Shown here: piece after piece, positions 1-12,800 of the stretch
How positions within the stretch are numbered: position 1 is the first letter of the stretch
Layout of the letters: each line of letters begins with the position of its first letter
From: G963717155 sp963717155
Lineage (GTDB): Bacteria; Actinomycetota; Thermoleophilia; Gaiellales; JALYLC01
Length of the DNA: 64,000 bases
Direction of reading: 5' to 3'
Assembly: GCA_963717155.1 (NCBI GenBank)
Contig: OY970326.1
Location: forward strand, 1 to 64,000
Position numbers and translations under genes: made by a program
The notes under the pieces: generated by a model
What the model saw: only the letters and a program-made list of their open reading frames with translations
The model's database searches: none
What the model was told of the DNA's origin: nothing

Positions 1-3000
1 CCTCGACGCCGAGTCAGCGATGTTCGCCGTCGCGTCTGACGCGCATCTAACCGCAAGAGGATGCCTGCTCGCTGCCTCATGGGATCTCGCTGAAATCGGG
101 GCACTCGAGCGCAGTATTGCTACGTTTGCTGATCGCCTTCGAGACGTGTCCCTCCGCGCGAAGGCGTTGGCTGGTCGGCTCGGTGTGGCCGTGCCGGCCG
201 ACCGCCTAGAGCTCGAGGTGGCAGACCGCTTGGTCGCTCTCGGCCGGGCAACCCGCAGGCATGCGCGTCCTCGTGCGGCTTGGTTCGAAGACCATGCGGC
301 GCGCACTGCGCGCGATGACGCGCGCTCGGTGCTGAAAGCGGCTACAGGCGGGCTCGCTGCCCGAGGCGACGCCTCTGGGCGCCTTGAACGCGACCGGCAA
401 GCGCTCACTCAACGCGCTGAAGCTCTCATCGGAGCAACCTGGCCCGATATCCCTCCGATGTTGGCCGGTGGTCTAGGTCAGGCCGCGCTGGCGTTGGGGA
501 ACGCGTCGCCACCGCTCGAGCTATCCATCACGAGTGCACCCGACGCACTCCAGGCGGTTGCGGCGCTCGCGCGAGACCTGCCTGGCCTGGCCGGCGGCCT
601 CGTACGCGACGTCGCCGAGAGCGCAGCCCTGCTCGGCATCCCGTGTGTGGATCACTCGATCACCCTCGATATCGCCGTCCGCGTTTCCACGTTGGCGTCT
701 CGGTCGACTGATGTGCGCCTCGATCCGCCTCGGCACTGGTTCCATCCTACGACGGTCGCGGCGGCCGAAGTCGCCGCCGACCAGCTCGAGCCTCTGCTGA
801 CGGCTGAGGTCGAGGCGCAGACGAAGGCGTCCGAAGCGTTTCAACGAAGCGGTTCTCGAGCTCGACATCCTCGCTGACTTGAACGACCGATTCCGTCTCC
901 GCCACACCGGCCTCCGCAAGCTCGGTGGTGCGTACCGACGCGACAAGGCACTCCTCGCGACGGCCACGCGCAGTGGACGAGCGTCAGCCGACGACGTCGC
1001 GGCACTCCTGGAACGCAATCGCGTGGAAGGACGCGCGAGCACGCGTGCAATCGAAGGGAGAGGAACACGCGCGCGTCGATCGAGTTCTACGGCGCGACGT
1101 CAACACCGACGTCGCGCTGATACGCGAACTCGCGCGCCGGGCCAAGTCGAGTCTCGCGCTAGCGGGCCCGGACGCTGACATCGAGACCCTGACAGCACAG
1201 ATTGCGGCCGATGCGCTTCCGTCAGGCCGCCTTGCCGGCCTCTGAGTGAAACGCCTCTCCACAACTCTCTCACATTGATCGAAGGTGACCTAACCGCGGC
1301 TTTCGGCTCCGCATTTACTCACGTTGAGATTCTTGACCCTTCATTGCCCTCTAGCGTGGAGCGAGGAAGTCGCGGGCGCTGCACAGACGGTCGCAGACAC
1401 GGCCGCGCGAGTCGTCGGTCCGCAACATCGCCCCCTCGACCTGGGCACTGCCGCAGCCGCAGATCTCCATCCACGGAATCACCGCCTTGCCGTACTTACC
1501 GATGCTGCCGTCGGCGGAAGGGCTCGCGACCACTCCTCAGTGTTGTCAGAGCATCACCGCTCCGCATCAGCACCGCCGATATGGTGGGCGAAGGGCCTGC
1601 AAGTGTTACCGAGCCAGCCGAATCGAACGAAGTACGACGCTGGATGACGTCCGATCTGACCGGCTCGCCCGTGCACGCGACGCTGCGGCTCCGTCACTCG
1701 GGGAGCTGGACGCAGGAGACGAGAGCGACTGTGCCGCCGAAAGACGCCGCCGCCAACGATGCCGTCATCGCGATCGACATGTCGACGAATCCTGGGACCC
1801 AGGGTGGCGAAAAGATGCGAAGTCGTCGACCCTTCCTCCGACGCGCGCGAGATCGGGCGACGCCGATGAACTCGCGAGCCAGCTGGCCTTCGACCCGTGG
1901 GCACTCGTCGCATCCTCAAGATCGACGAACATCGGCTGGGCAGAAATTTCGAGCGACGTCGGTTGACAGTCTTGCCGCGGAACTCGACGACCTTCGCCGA
2001 CACGTCGCTGTCGTGGCTCGTGGGATGATCGCGGTGTCCGATGCCGCTGGCGCCGAACGCACGCTCGAGGAGCGCGAGAGGCGTGGGCGTCGACGCGCAG
2101 AAATGAGGGCGATCGAGGATGCGTTTACGCGGGACGCGCCCGGTGATCGTGATCTCCTCGGCCCTCATGCGGCTGGCCTAGCGACCGACTGGGAGAGGCG
2201 AACAGAACGCGGTGGATCGGGCAAACACCGTTCGAGCGCTCGATCGGGGAGGCGATCTCGCTACGGGGGACACAGCTGCAGGCGCTCGTCACTCAGCGGG
2301 AGCCGCTCGGCTCAAATCTGAACTCGACGAAGCTGTACGAGCAGCGGACCTCGCCATTGCACGAGCCGTCGAGCCTTTCAACGACGGCCGACGCACGGCG
2401 CGACTCGCTGAGTCGGGCGCTCCCATTCAAGGACGGAACCCGTATTCGTCGCTCCTCCTGACCACAATCGAGGACGTTAACGAGTGGCGGGAATACGCCG
2501 AGGCTCGGGCGATGTTCGCCGAGTGCGGCTGCGAAAACGCCGTCGCACACTGCGAGCGCGCACGAGTTCAGCGGACGACGTCGCGGAGATCATCGAGCGA
2601 GCGGTTCTCGAGCGGTGGATCGATGCCACACTCGCTGGAGCGCGCAACGACCTCGGACCGATCTGGGGTCTGGATCACGAAGCGGCGGTGCGCGAGCTCT
2701 CCGAATTGGACAGTCGGTGGATTGAGTACTCCCCCGCGATCATCGCGGACGAGTGCAACGGACTTCGACCGCGCGTCGCGATCGGAAGCTTCGCGCTCAT
2801 ACAACGCGAGGGGGAGAAGCGGACCCGCCATCTTGCGATCCGCGAGCTACTCGGCCGTACTGAGTCGGCGGCGTTGCGACTTCGCCCGTGCTTCATGATG
2901 AGTCCGCTCTCAGTGAGCCAGTTCCTCCCCTCGCACTTGCGGTTCGATGTCGTTATCTTTGATGAGGCGTCGCAGATCTCGCCGAGCGATGCGATCAACT

Positions 3001-4805
3001 GCATCGCCCGCGGCAAGCAACTTGTCATCGCAGGTGACCAGCGCCAGCTCCCGCCGACACGCTTCTTCGAGGTCCTCGATGATGACGTATCCGGCGGTGA
3101 TAACCAGGACACCTCGCTCGACACCAAAGACTTTGAATCTATCCTCGACGTATATAAGGCGTCGGCCGCCCTTCCATCGCTTCCGTTGCGATGGCATTAC
3201 AGAAGCTTCACGAGGATTTGATCTCCTTCTCGAACCGAGAGTTTTACGAAAACAGCCTCGTCACCTTCCCGGGGGCACGAGGCGAAGGTGCGGGATACGG
3301 AGTTCGAGCACGTTCGTCGCCGATGGTGTCTACGATCGCGGCGGGACGCGCACCAACCAGGTGGAGGCAAAGAAGGTCGCCGAACGTGCGCTCTGGTACT
3401 CACACAAGAGCCCCCGGTGACTGTCGGGGTGGTCGCGTTCTCTGGCCCCCAGTCTGACGCCGTGGACGATGCCGTGCAGGAGCTGCGTAGGGCACGGCCC
3501 GACCTCGATGCCCGGTTCGTGGACGACCGTCTCGAGGGCTTCTTCGTTAAGAGCATCGAGAACGTCCAGGGCGACGAGCGCGACGTCATCATCTTCAGCG
3601 TCGGGTACGGAGGAACGCCTCGGGCCACATGACGATGAATTTCGGGCCACTGAGCCAGCGCGGCGGTGAGCGACGCCTCAACGTAGCCATCACTCGGGCG
3701 CGCCGAAAGCTCGAGGTGGTTTCGTCGATTCGAGCCGCAGACATTACGGAGTCTCCGAACGTGGGCCGCGAGGCACTCCGCGCGTTCCTGCAACATGCGG
3801 AAAGCGGAACCACGCGGACAGACGAGCGTCTCAAGGAACTTGGGAGACCGGACTCGTTTGAGCGCGAGCTCGCCCGGTTGGCCGAGATGCAGGGATTCTT
3901 CACGGAGACCCGCGTCGGAAGAGGTGCCTACCGCGTCGACGTTGGCCTGCGGCACCGCGACGTCCCCGACAGGTTCGTCCTGGCAACTTGATGGACGGCC
4001 AGATCATCGTGACATAGCGGGCACGCGCGATCGTGAGCGCCTGCGGGATCAGGTCCTCCGCGATCTCGGGTGGCGGGTCGCCCGCGTCAACGCTGCGGCG
4101 TGGTACCGAAATCGGATCCTTGAGACGGAACGGTTGCTTGCGTCCTTCCACGAAGCGCTTGCTGCGGCTAAGGCGGATGAGGAAGGCCCGTCACGTCAAG
4201 CAGCCGCACGCGTTGAGCTCGTCGCTATTGACGCGGGCGCCGTGAGCTTCGCGTGGCAACAGGACTACGAGATCGCCAATGTCAACATTTACACCCCGTA
4301 TGATATGCACGATCCGACAGCGCTTTACACGCTTAGGAAGGCGCTCGAGGAGATCATTCTCGAAGAAGGACCGATCCATCTCGAAGTCCTGATCCAACGA
4401 GTCCGCGAAGCGTGGCCGCGACCGCCGGCACGCGCGGGCTCGCGCATCCGAGGGGCCGTCTCTCGTGCGCTGAACCGGTTGCGTCCGGAGATCGTCGCCG
4501 ACCGGGGTTTCTTTGGGTCGGCCGAGCAGTTCACCGTGCCACGCGTCAGGACGCCGACCGCGGACCCGAAGACGGAGCGCGTTGTTGGTCGCATTCACAT
4601 CACTGAACTAGCTGAAGCGGTGTGTCGTGTCGTGTCAGAGGGACATCTCGTCACGAGAGACGAGATAACGCTGCGCGTCGCCCGACTGTTCGGCTGGGAG
4701 CGCGCCGGGAGCGACATTCAATCGGGCATCAAGACTGCGATTGCGCGTGCTGTCCAAAAGCGCCAGATCGCTCGAGTCGGCGACGCGTACTCGATTACCA
4801 CGTGA
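1..4805 (+). pseudogene. SF1 helicase with Vsr-like nuclease and DUF3320 C-terminus, 5' cut by window edge, multiply frameshifted
   Basis: The coding sequence is already open at base 2, so the N-terminus lies outside the window. Pieces in all three frames join into one large protein: a helical stretch (20-1245), a linker with the motif EWREYAEARA (about 2490), then the helicase core with FDVVIFDEASQ (Walker B, about 2945) and GDQRQLPPT (about 3035). Motif VI follows as RRLNVAITRARR (about 3670). A Vsr/MTES_1575-like endonuclease segment (TRDRERLRDQVLRDLGWR, about 4030) and a DUF3320-type winged C-terminus end at the TGA at 4805. I count at least eight frame changes, near 850, 1050, 1250, 2540, 3200, 3290, 3420, 3625 and 3985. 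The stretch 1250-1950 is hard to read in any frame. Family members are usually 1,500-2,200 residues and are common in defence islands, where they are thought to degrade or remodel invading DNA. The product in this form would not be functional unless the indels are sequence errors. Confidence 0.8.
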
Positions 4806-5315
4806 GCTCGCTTGCTCAGACCGACGAGTCCGCTGAGTGTTCACTAAACGAGCCGGCCGTTCTCCTTTGGCGAGTGGGATGTGCACAGGGCGCCCACGCC
4901 GCGCTCGCTGGTTCCAGCGGTTCGCGAACGAACGCGCCGCGGCGGCGTCCACGAGCAAGCGCCTTCATGAGTCTCGCGCTCAACTTCTCGCGGAGGATCC
5001 CGCGCCCTCCCGGAGGGTATCGCCTGAGACCCTGCGTGACCAGAACGTCGTCGGGAACAGGAGCTTAGAGACCGAACCGCGGCGGCCTCGTACGCGTCGT
5101 TGAACGACTCGGGGCCGGGTCGTCGCGCCATGCCCACCCGGCAGTGCGAATGCCATGCGCTTGCACGAAATGTCCACGAGTCCATCGGCGAGCTCCATGC
5201 GCAGTCTCTCGACGGGAGTGGTCGTGACCCTCGATTTGGACGTCACGACCGCGCCGGGTGGAACGATGATCACCGGAGATGAAGCACGAAGCGTCGGCTC
5301 GGACGAGCAGACATC
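4806..5315. other. 510-bp gap between convergent genes, no gene recognised
   Basis: Short open frames on both strands here are arginine-rich and have no recognisable motif or plausible ribosome site. It separates the 3' ends of the helicase and the GmrSD-like gene. Confidence 0.5.
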
Positions 5316-8249
5316 CTATGTTGAGTCCGACGCGCCCATTCGCTCTGCGACGGCTTCAATGGTCTCCTCGTCGCGCAGGCGACAAACAGTCATCTGGTTC
5401 GCGAACATGCCGGTCTCCCAGATCGCATCCACCACCGAGCGCGTCGCTTTCCACTCGACGCCAACGACGTACTCGCAGTTGTCGGCATCATCCGGCGTCT
5501 TGCTGAACGCGGCGTCGATGCCGGGCACCGCTAGCAATGGGGTCTCCCGGCCGTCAACACTCACCATGAACTCCTTCGCCGGCTTCACCGTCTCGCGAAC
5601 GCGTCCGATGCCGACATAACCTGCCCCTGGCATGTAAGCGAACACGCGTGCTCCCGGGAAGAGCTGCTCGAGGGGCTTGCTGTACAACCGGCGGCCGCCG
5701 GCGGCAACAACGCCGAAGCGTTTGCATTGCTCCCAGTCCCTGTATCTGAGTGCGACGTAGAAGTCGCGGCCGTTCCAGGAGCGTTTGGCTCCGGCTCCGG
5801 CTGGCTGCTCCGCGTCGGCCATCAGCTCATCGATGCCGTCCGCAAGGACTCGCAGCTCGGCAGCGCCGACGAGAGTCGGGCCAACCGGTCCGATTTGCTG
5901 TTCGACCAGGACGGGGTCAAGGTTGAAGAACGTCTTGAAGGCCTCGGATTCGCAGTACAGGTCGACTTGGCCTTCGCCTTGGAATGTGAGCGTGAACAGT
6001 GCGCGATTGCGGTTGGAAGCCGGCGCGAACATCAGGCTCTTTGTCCATGGCCGTGGGTATAGCGCCGCGCGCAGGCCTGCCGCGACGACTGACCGGACGG
6101 CCTGTTCGATGTCCGGTTCGCCGATTAGCTCGATCGACGAGCTCGACCGCTGCTTCGGGCCATTGAGGCTCCTCGTGGCCCTCCTCGACCTGGAGATCCA
6201 GGGCCTGCTGGATCAAGTGAACTACGTCGTCGATATCGTCCGACTCTCGAGATTCGAACGTCGGTGTTGCCGGTGCCGTGGTGCCCTATTGCGCTGACGT
6301 CTTTGGCGAGGCTGTTGGGATCGTCGAGCGCGTCTGCGTCGATGACCAGGTAGAGCTTGAGTTCGGTGCGAAGCGGCACGACTAGAGGAAGTTGCCGGCG
6401 TACTTGTAGGCGATGTATTGCTTTCGCACTTCCTCGCGCACGCCTGCGTCGAGGTTGAGCACGCGCCGGCGAAACTCGTCGAACACCGCGCCGATCGGCC
6501 CTCGAGTTCGGGGTGATCCTCAAGGGTGTAGGTCGCGCGCACGTTTGTCTTCGTTTTCCGGTACTTCGCCAGCACTTGCTCCGGAAGCGAGGGGATTGGC
6601 CAGACCTTGACCGCCATATCGGCCAGCTGCTCCGCGCGCTGCTCGATCTCCTGTTCGTTCCAGTCGGTGAGACTGGCCAGGTAGCGGTTCAGTCGCAGCG
6701 GACTCTCGACGGAACCCACCCTTCATAGTCAGCTTCTCGAGAATGGGTGATCGGAAAGCTCCGAGTTGTATCCGGTGAGCGTCACGTTTCCAAGCGTGTG
6801 CAGTAGCCGATCCTGGACCACTTCCAGTCAGGGCCGAGCTGCTGCCTGCCACTCGGGTGACAGGTCGGGATTCTGCGGCATCACGTGCTCGATCGTGTAG
6901 CCATCGACTCGACATGCTCTTTGCGATCGTAGTTCTCGAGCTTGTCGAGTAGGTAGTTCCGGTTGCGGAAGTTGTAGACATCGCTGCACGGCCAACTGGC
7001 TGCGGAACTCCTCGTCAGTCGGCATCCGCGCGTAGGACTCCTTCAGCAAGAGAGCGGCGCTTAAGCTCTCCACGTAGGTGGCCTCATCGATCTCGCGGGC
7101 GAGGCTAGCGAACGTTTTGTTGAGAGTGTTGGTCGGGATCGCGCAGATGGCACGGCGGAAGGCGTACGACTCTCGACCGCCCGAAGACACTCGACGACGC
7201 TCGCGCGGCCGACCTTCTCGTTCTGGTCATCGTCGAGCGACGTCGAGCAGGAAGGGGTAGGCGACGTCGACCTGGAGTCGGTTGATGTCGACGATCGCGG
7301 CGCGTAGCTCGGGATCGCCCTCCCGCTCGAACGCGAGTTTGACCCAGATGCTTGCGAAGCATGAATGTCTGCGACCAGTCCACCTCGCGCCACCTCGCTG
7401 ATGGCAGCGAAGGCTTTGAACCCCTCGTAGACCTGGTCGATCTTGGGGATCTGACCGGTCTTCAGTCGTTAGATAGTCGCGAACGAAGCGGTCGAATAGC
7501 CTCCGAGCCGTCGGCGTGGCCAAACAGCTGTTCCATCGGATACCACGAGGCCTCATAGATCGTCCGTTGCTCCTTGAACGGCAAGTCCATCAACACAAAG
7601 TTGCGGATCCGGTCGGCCTCTGAGAGGTCAAGGCCGGTCGAGTTCAGGCTGTCGAAAATCAGCTGTGGATTGTCGTGACGTCGCTCAAGCGAGATGCCGA
7701 CCATACTCAGACGCTCGAGACCGGCGAATACCTCGTCTGGAGTCAGCGGCGTGCGCTCCAGGGCGGCCGTGAAGAACGCGAGCGCTGCGAGCACGCGTGA
7801 CGAGGCGTCCTTTGGCGGGTCATAGCCTTCGACCAGCCGGATCATCGTCTCCTTGTCCGTCCTACCCAAGAGCAGCTTGAAGCGATCATCATCCTCCTCG
7901 TCTCGATTGAGCAGGTAACGACTGCGGACTCGCTGCGCCGTCATCTCGGCAGAACCATCGAGAGCTTCAAGACGGCGAGCCAGCGCGACCAGCAGCAACG
8001 AGACGGTCGTCAGGCGCTGCTGCCCATCGATGACCCGGGCTTGGTTCACGCGGCCGATCTCGCCCTCACCCAGGATGTAGACAATCGAGCCGACGAAGTG
8101 GCCATCGCCGCTCCTAGCGGCCTCAGCCACGTCTTCCACAACTGCTCAAGCTGCTTGTCCGTCCAGCTGAAGGTGCGCTGATAAATCGGTACTGTCAGCT
8201 GATCCGCCTGGCGGAGGAATTCGAGAAACCCGATCTCCGATGCCTTCAT
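5316..8249 (-). pseudogene. GmrSD-like type IV restriction endonuclease with DUF5655 and EVE/PUA-like C-terminus, multiply frameshifted
   Basis: The start at 8249 (MKASEIGFLEFL) is chosen because the DUF262 fold begins there, with VPIYQRTFSWT and the nucleotide-binding motif DGQQRLTT at about 8020. A helical region follows, with AFRRAICAIPTNTLNKTFA at about 7160. The DUF1524 HNH motif is YTIEHVMPQNP near 6890, and the DUF1524 end includes LRLNRYLASLTDWNE near 6690. Next comes a DUF5655-like segment (VVPLRTELKLYLVIDADALDDP, split here as VVPLRTELKLYL and DADALDDP, near 6370). The last part, roughly 5770-5316, has the pattern of an EVE/PUA-like modified-base reader: GRDFYVALRYRDW, LYSKPLEQLFPGARVFAY and FANQMTVCRLR. 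GmrSD enzymes cut DNA carrying modified cytosine. The intact product would be near 980 residues, longer than ordinary GmrSD fusions. At least eight frameshifts are needed, for example near 8140, 7465, 7370, 6845, 6500, 6290 and 6110. A two-gene arrangement, with the tail as a separate protein, cannot be excluded. Confidence 0.72.
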
Positions 8250-8656
8250 CGCTTCACATTGTCCCACATGCCCGCGGCCACATCTGTCCTCGTGCATATC
8301 CCGACTACCCGAGCCTACAACGTGCCTGCAGGCTCCTACGTGGACGAGACGCGGATCCGATCAACCAGCGCTTTCGGATAGCCGCGCGCGGTGTGGCACG
8401 TCCGACGTAGAGTGCGGCGATGGTGTCCCTAGCCGGCGGACCGGGGGCTGAGGGCTCCCGTTCTGAGCCTTCGTCCTGTCCCACAGCCCCGAAAGGGATC
8501 CGTCCGCCTCGGCTGTCCGATCACCAACGACCGAAGCGGCATCCGGTCGGGCATGGGCACGGACGATGGGCCAGCGGTACACCCGTCTCGCAGCGCTGAC
8601 AACGCCCGGCCTGCATACGACCTCGCACCTGAAGCAACCGGCGACTGAGTCCCCGC
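8250..8656. other. 407-bp divergent intergenic region, nothing recognised
   Basis: This stretch lies between the divergent starts of the GmrSD-like gene and the DUF429 gene, so promoters for both should be here. I see no convincing coding frame and no clear inverted repeat. Confidence 0.4.
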
Positions 8657-9457
8657 GTGCCGTCGATTCTCGCCATCGATCCTGCGTGGACACCACACGA
8701 GCCGAGCGGCATTGCGCTCCTGCACGAGACCGATCAACGCTGGCGATGTAGAGGTCTCGCGCCGAGCTACGAACAGTTCTTGGCACTTGCAGATGGAACT
8801 CCCGTTGACTGGTCTGCAAGCCCGACCGCAACTCTTCCCGTCGTCGCCGACTTGCTTCACGGCGCAAAGCGACTGCTGGATGGCTCGCCGGTTGACCTCG
8901 TGGCCATCGACATGCCGGTCTCCACCGGCGTCATCTCATCTCGACGTGCGGCAGACAACGCAGTCTCACGGGCGTTCGGCGGCAGGGGGTGTGGCACGCA
9001 TACACCCAGCCCCACTCGACCTGGACCCATCAGCAACGTTTTCTGTGCCGAGTTGGCTGCCCTGGGCTATCCACTCGCAACAACGACACCGCGTGAAGCA
9101 ACGCCTGCGCTCATTGAGGTCTACCCGCATCCAGCCCTTCTGGCTCTGCTGCAAGCTTCCTACCGCGTGTCCTACAAGGTCTCCAAGGCTCGTCGCTACT
9201 GGCCCACGGTGCCAGCGTCCGAGCGGCGCCGAAAGCTCGTCGAGGCGTGGATCGGATTCTCCAGGCATTAAACGACTCAATCTCTTGCGCCGATCTCCCA
9301 CTCCCGACATCGGACGAGGCTTTACATCTCCGAACCTCCGTCCTGAAACGGTACGAGGAGCCTTGGATGCGCTCGTATGCGGGTGGGTCGGTGTCCAATA
9401 TCTCGACGGTCAGTGCACCGCATATGGCGACGAACGGCCGCGATCTGGACTCCCTAA
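8657..9457 (+). pseudogene. DUF429 family protein, frameshifted
   Basis: The GTG start at 8657 gives PSILAIDPAWTPHEPSGIAL, the typical N-terminal beta hairpin with acidic residue of DUF429. Further family marks are VDLVAIDMPVS (about residue 80) and IEVYPHPALLALL (about residue 150). After about 9250 the frame changes; LQALNDSISCADLPLPT continues in another frame and DALVCGWVGVQYL (about 9370) in a third. The family-typical ending AAIWTP followed by TAA is at 9440-9457. Three frameshifts are therefore needed, and the intact protein would be about 265 residues. DUF429 proteins have an RNase H-like fold and often sit near nucleases, but the biochemical role is unknown. It is divergent from the GmrSD-like gene and probably part of the same island. 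Confidence 0.75.
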
Positions 9458-9802
9458 CCCGTCACGCGGCGACCGACGGCCTCTACAACGTCGCGACGTC
9501 ATCATTACCGAATGACCAGGATGGACAGTCAGGGCAATCAGGATCAGCAAGTACGCGGGATCCAGGTCCTGCCGCGACGCCCGGCATGCAGAGGCAATGA
9601 CGGGCGCGTGCACGTCGTTACGTCCCTGGCGATGAGTCTCTGATGGGAACGTGACCCGCGCGTGCCACTCGATGACACGCGCTTGTTTTTGCGCCTCGGC
9701 CGCAGGTCGGTCGGCGAGAGTGACAAGCACTGCAGTTGGAACGAATTGAAAGGCCGGGTCGTAGACGCCCGTAGCGCCACGAGCTTCAAGCGCCGCTCGA
9801 AC
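9458..9802. other. 345-bp convergent intergenic gap, no gene recognised
   Basis: This lies between the 3' ends of the DUF429 gene and the GHKL/DUF3883 gene. No frame on either strand has recognisable motifs, and I saw no strong terminator hairpin. Confidence 0.4.
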
Positions 9803-12800
9803 TCACTCAGGGCGATCGAGTTCGAACTTCAACCTGAGGCCTGAGCCTACCGTCCTGTAGCGGCCAATTCCCTGCTGTCCAAGCGGATTTGGAAGGAGAT
9901 AGATCGCTCTTTCTTCGCTCGTAAGGGCATGAGCCACGAAGAGGATGTGGTACTGCTCGTTCCGGCGTACCCCGCGCGCGGCACGCATTTCGAGATCGGT
10001 AAGGTCGACCTCGAACCCGGCGCCGGTGGTCGCCTTGACCTCGAACATGAGGCGCCGGCGCGGTGTGAGGATCTCGAAGTCGTAGCCATGGCTGTCGTCT
10101 CCACCCGTGCCGTCGATCCGGTTTCGATATCCAGAGCACCACGACGCGTCGGTGAACTCCTCGTAGTTCGCCTCGAGCCAACCGTACGCAGCAACTTCTC
10201 CTGCGAGACCCACGGCATCCATCTGGGCAGGGCTGAGCCGCGGTTGACGAGCTGCGGTAGTGCCTCTGCCTCCTCGCCCTCGCCGCTTTGGCTTCTCCAG
10301 CAGGTTGAAACGCGAGCGCTGACACCCTGGCCGGCGTAGCGAGAAAGCTCTCCGACAGACTTGCGCGAATCGCTTCGAGGATGGCCGGGAAGTTCTTCTC
10401 CTCGGCGCTGACCGTCTTGCCGTCGAGCTCGATCTGCCGGTCGGCATCACGGCGGCGGCGAGCTGCGTCGTCGGCCGCACGCGCGGCCTCCTCGATCTCG
10501 GTGAGCGCGACCCCGACCTTCTCAGGGTCGAGGGTTCCGGGCATTCCGGCCGGCCACGCTCGGTCACGCTCGAGCCACGCGACGATTCCCGGTCGGTCAA
10601 AGCTCGAAGTCCAGTATCCCCGCCGCGCTTGCCTTGTCCGCCACCGACTCCGAGCTCCCCGGGGCGTCTGACAAGGGCCGGCCGTTCTTCTTTTCCCACG
10701 CCCGAATGAGAACGGAGGCTCGAGAGACCACGTCGCTGACGCGCGCCCTGTTCGTCCGCCGGAGCTCCACGAGCGGGGCCAAGCTCGCGCCGCGTTCCGA
10801 GGGGTTGCGCCCCATGGCTGTTCAGCCACTCGTCGACGTGACCGGCGATGATCGGATCGTCGAGATGAAAGTAGTCATCCAGCCAGGCCGGGTCGAGGTC
10901 CAGCCCCTGGAGATCTCTGCAGCCGACGTATTCGTCGAGCTGTTTGTTCTCCAGGAAGAAAGGCAGAAACGCGGCGCGTAGCGCGTCCTGGATCTGCGAC
11001 TTATGCCTCATGACGAAGTAGTCGAACTCCTGCTTGATCCCGTCCGGGTTCTGGAGTCGCTCGAACGGCGGCCCGAGAGCGTCGATGACGGCGTTGAGCT
11101 CGCGCAGCGAGATGCCGAGACGCGTGCGTGCCGCGTTCAGATCTCCGGATTGGCATGCGGCGATCAGGTCGTGAGCACCGATCGGAAGCCCTGAGACACG
11201 CTCATCGAGCCACTCTGCGATCGCGCCGGTATCGGTGAGCGTCTCGAGCGAGTCTCGGAGCTCGGCCGCGAGCTGTGGGTCGAAAGAGGCCACGAGGGGG
11301 ATGAGGACGAGGCCGAGCTCGAAGGCCGGCTCTCTGACGTCGTCTCTTATCTCGCGTAGTCGCTCCTCGGGCTCGCCGAGCACGTCGGCTAGGTCTCTGA
11401 GCGTTGGCGACCTGCCGCCGTCCCATCCAGGGCCGAAGAGGTCGCTGAGAGTCACGCGGAACGTGTCGCCGAGATTCGGATACCCGATGAGCTCTGCCAG
11501 GGCCGGGGATACCCGCTGAAGCAGGAGCTTTCTCATCGAGCTCCGTTGCTTCCACGACGATCGTCGGGGCCGTGTCGTCCGGAAGCGCGAGTACGCGGCC
11601 ACCCGCCTGATGGAGCTCGACGGGCATCCCGTCGATCAAGGCCTCCAGTCGGTGTGCCGTCACGACTCGGATCCGTTCCGCAACGGACACTGCCTTTCTG
11701 ACGGCCTCGGAGCCAGGTCTAAGGAATTACCAGACCTCAGCTCGACGAGCGCCGCGATGAGGTCAAGCAGCCACAACCGCTCCTCGGTCACGAGCAGCAT
11801 CCCGGCGTCGCTCGGCTCGAGTCGTTCGCCGTCGACGCTGACGCTCACCCTGGTCGTCGACGTCGGACGGATACGCCTCCCGAGATGTTGTGCCAGGAGG
11901 TCTACAACCCTGGCGCCGTGTCCGTGGCGCAGGCGCACGAGGGCAGACCCGCTCTGTTCGAGCAGCCGGAGGACTTGGGGGCTCTCATTGTCCTGCACGT
12001 AGACAGGGTCTGGGTCCTCGCTTCCACCGGTGAGCGGAACGAGCCTCAGCCGAGAACGCCGCGTGACAATGAGCTGCGGCCTCTGGGTGGTCCGCGAACG
12101 GATCGGGCAGGTTGTGCTCGACCACTTCGGCCCACGCGTCTTCGTATCCCTTCTTGAAGGATGCAACGGCCGCGTCTGGCACGGCATCCTGGGAAAGCAG
12201 GGTCGCGAACAGCCGCACCCGTGCCGGAGCCGTGCCATGGTCGTCCCAGTAGTTCAGTCTGAGCCGGGACAGCCGAGCATGCACGTCCGCTGAGTCTGAG
12301 GCTCGACGGATCGGAGCGGGCACGAAGGGTGCGAAGCTGGGTGCCGCTTCGTCAGCGTCCTGATATGACCAGGCCTCGCTCGGTGCGACGTAGTACCAGG
12401 CGTTCCGGTCGCCGGGGCGGGACATGGGAAGCCAGCTGCCAGCTCGAGGAAGGCATACGCGGGAGTCGGCAGGTCGAACGAATCCGCGTGGTTGTTGTAG
12501 CGCCGGAACGTCGCGTGGAGCATCCTATCCGGCCAGCGCTGGAGGCCGCGGACGACGAGGTGCGCATAGTCACGCTTGGCCGCGTCGCTCAGGTTCGCGT
12601 GATCGTCTTGGCCGGGAAGCCTGTACTGCGGACCAGCCGAGCGGTAGGGCGTGTACGGCTTGAGTCCGGCAGGCGCACGATTCCCGCAGGAGCTGCGCCA
12701 TAGTTCGCGGCTCTCGTCCGACATCGGCACGCGGCTGAGCGCACTGAGATCCGCGAATAGTCGCCCATCCGCTTCGAAGCTCGACCTCGGGATCTGAACG

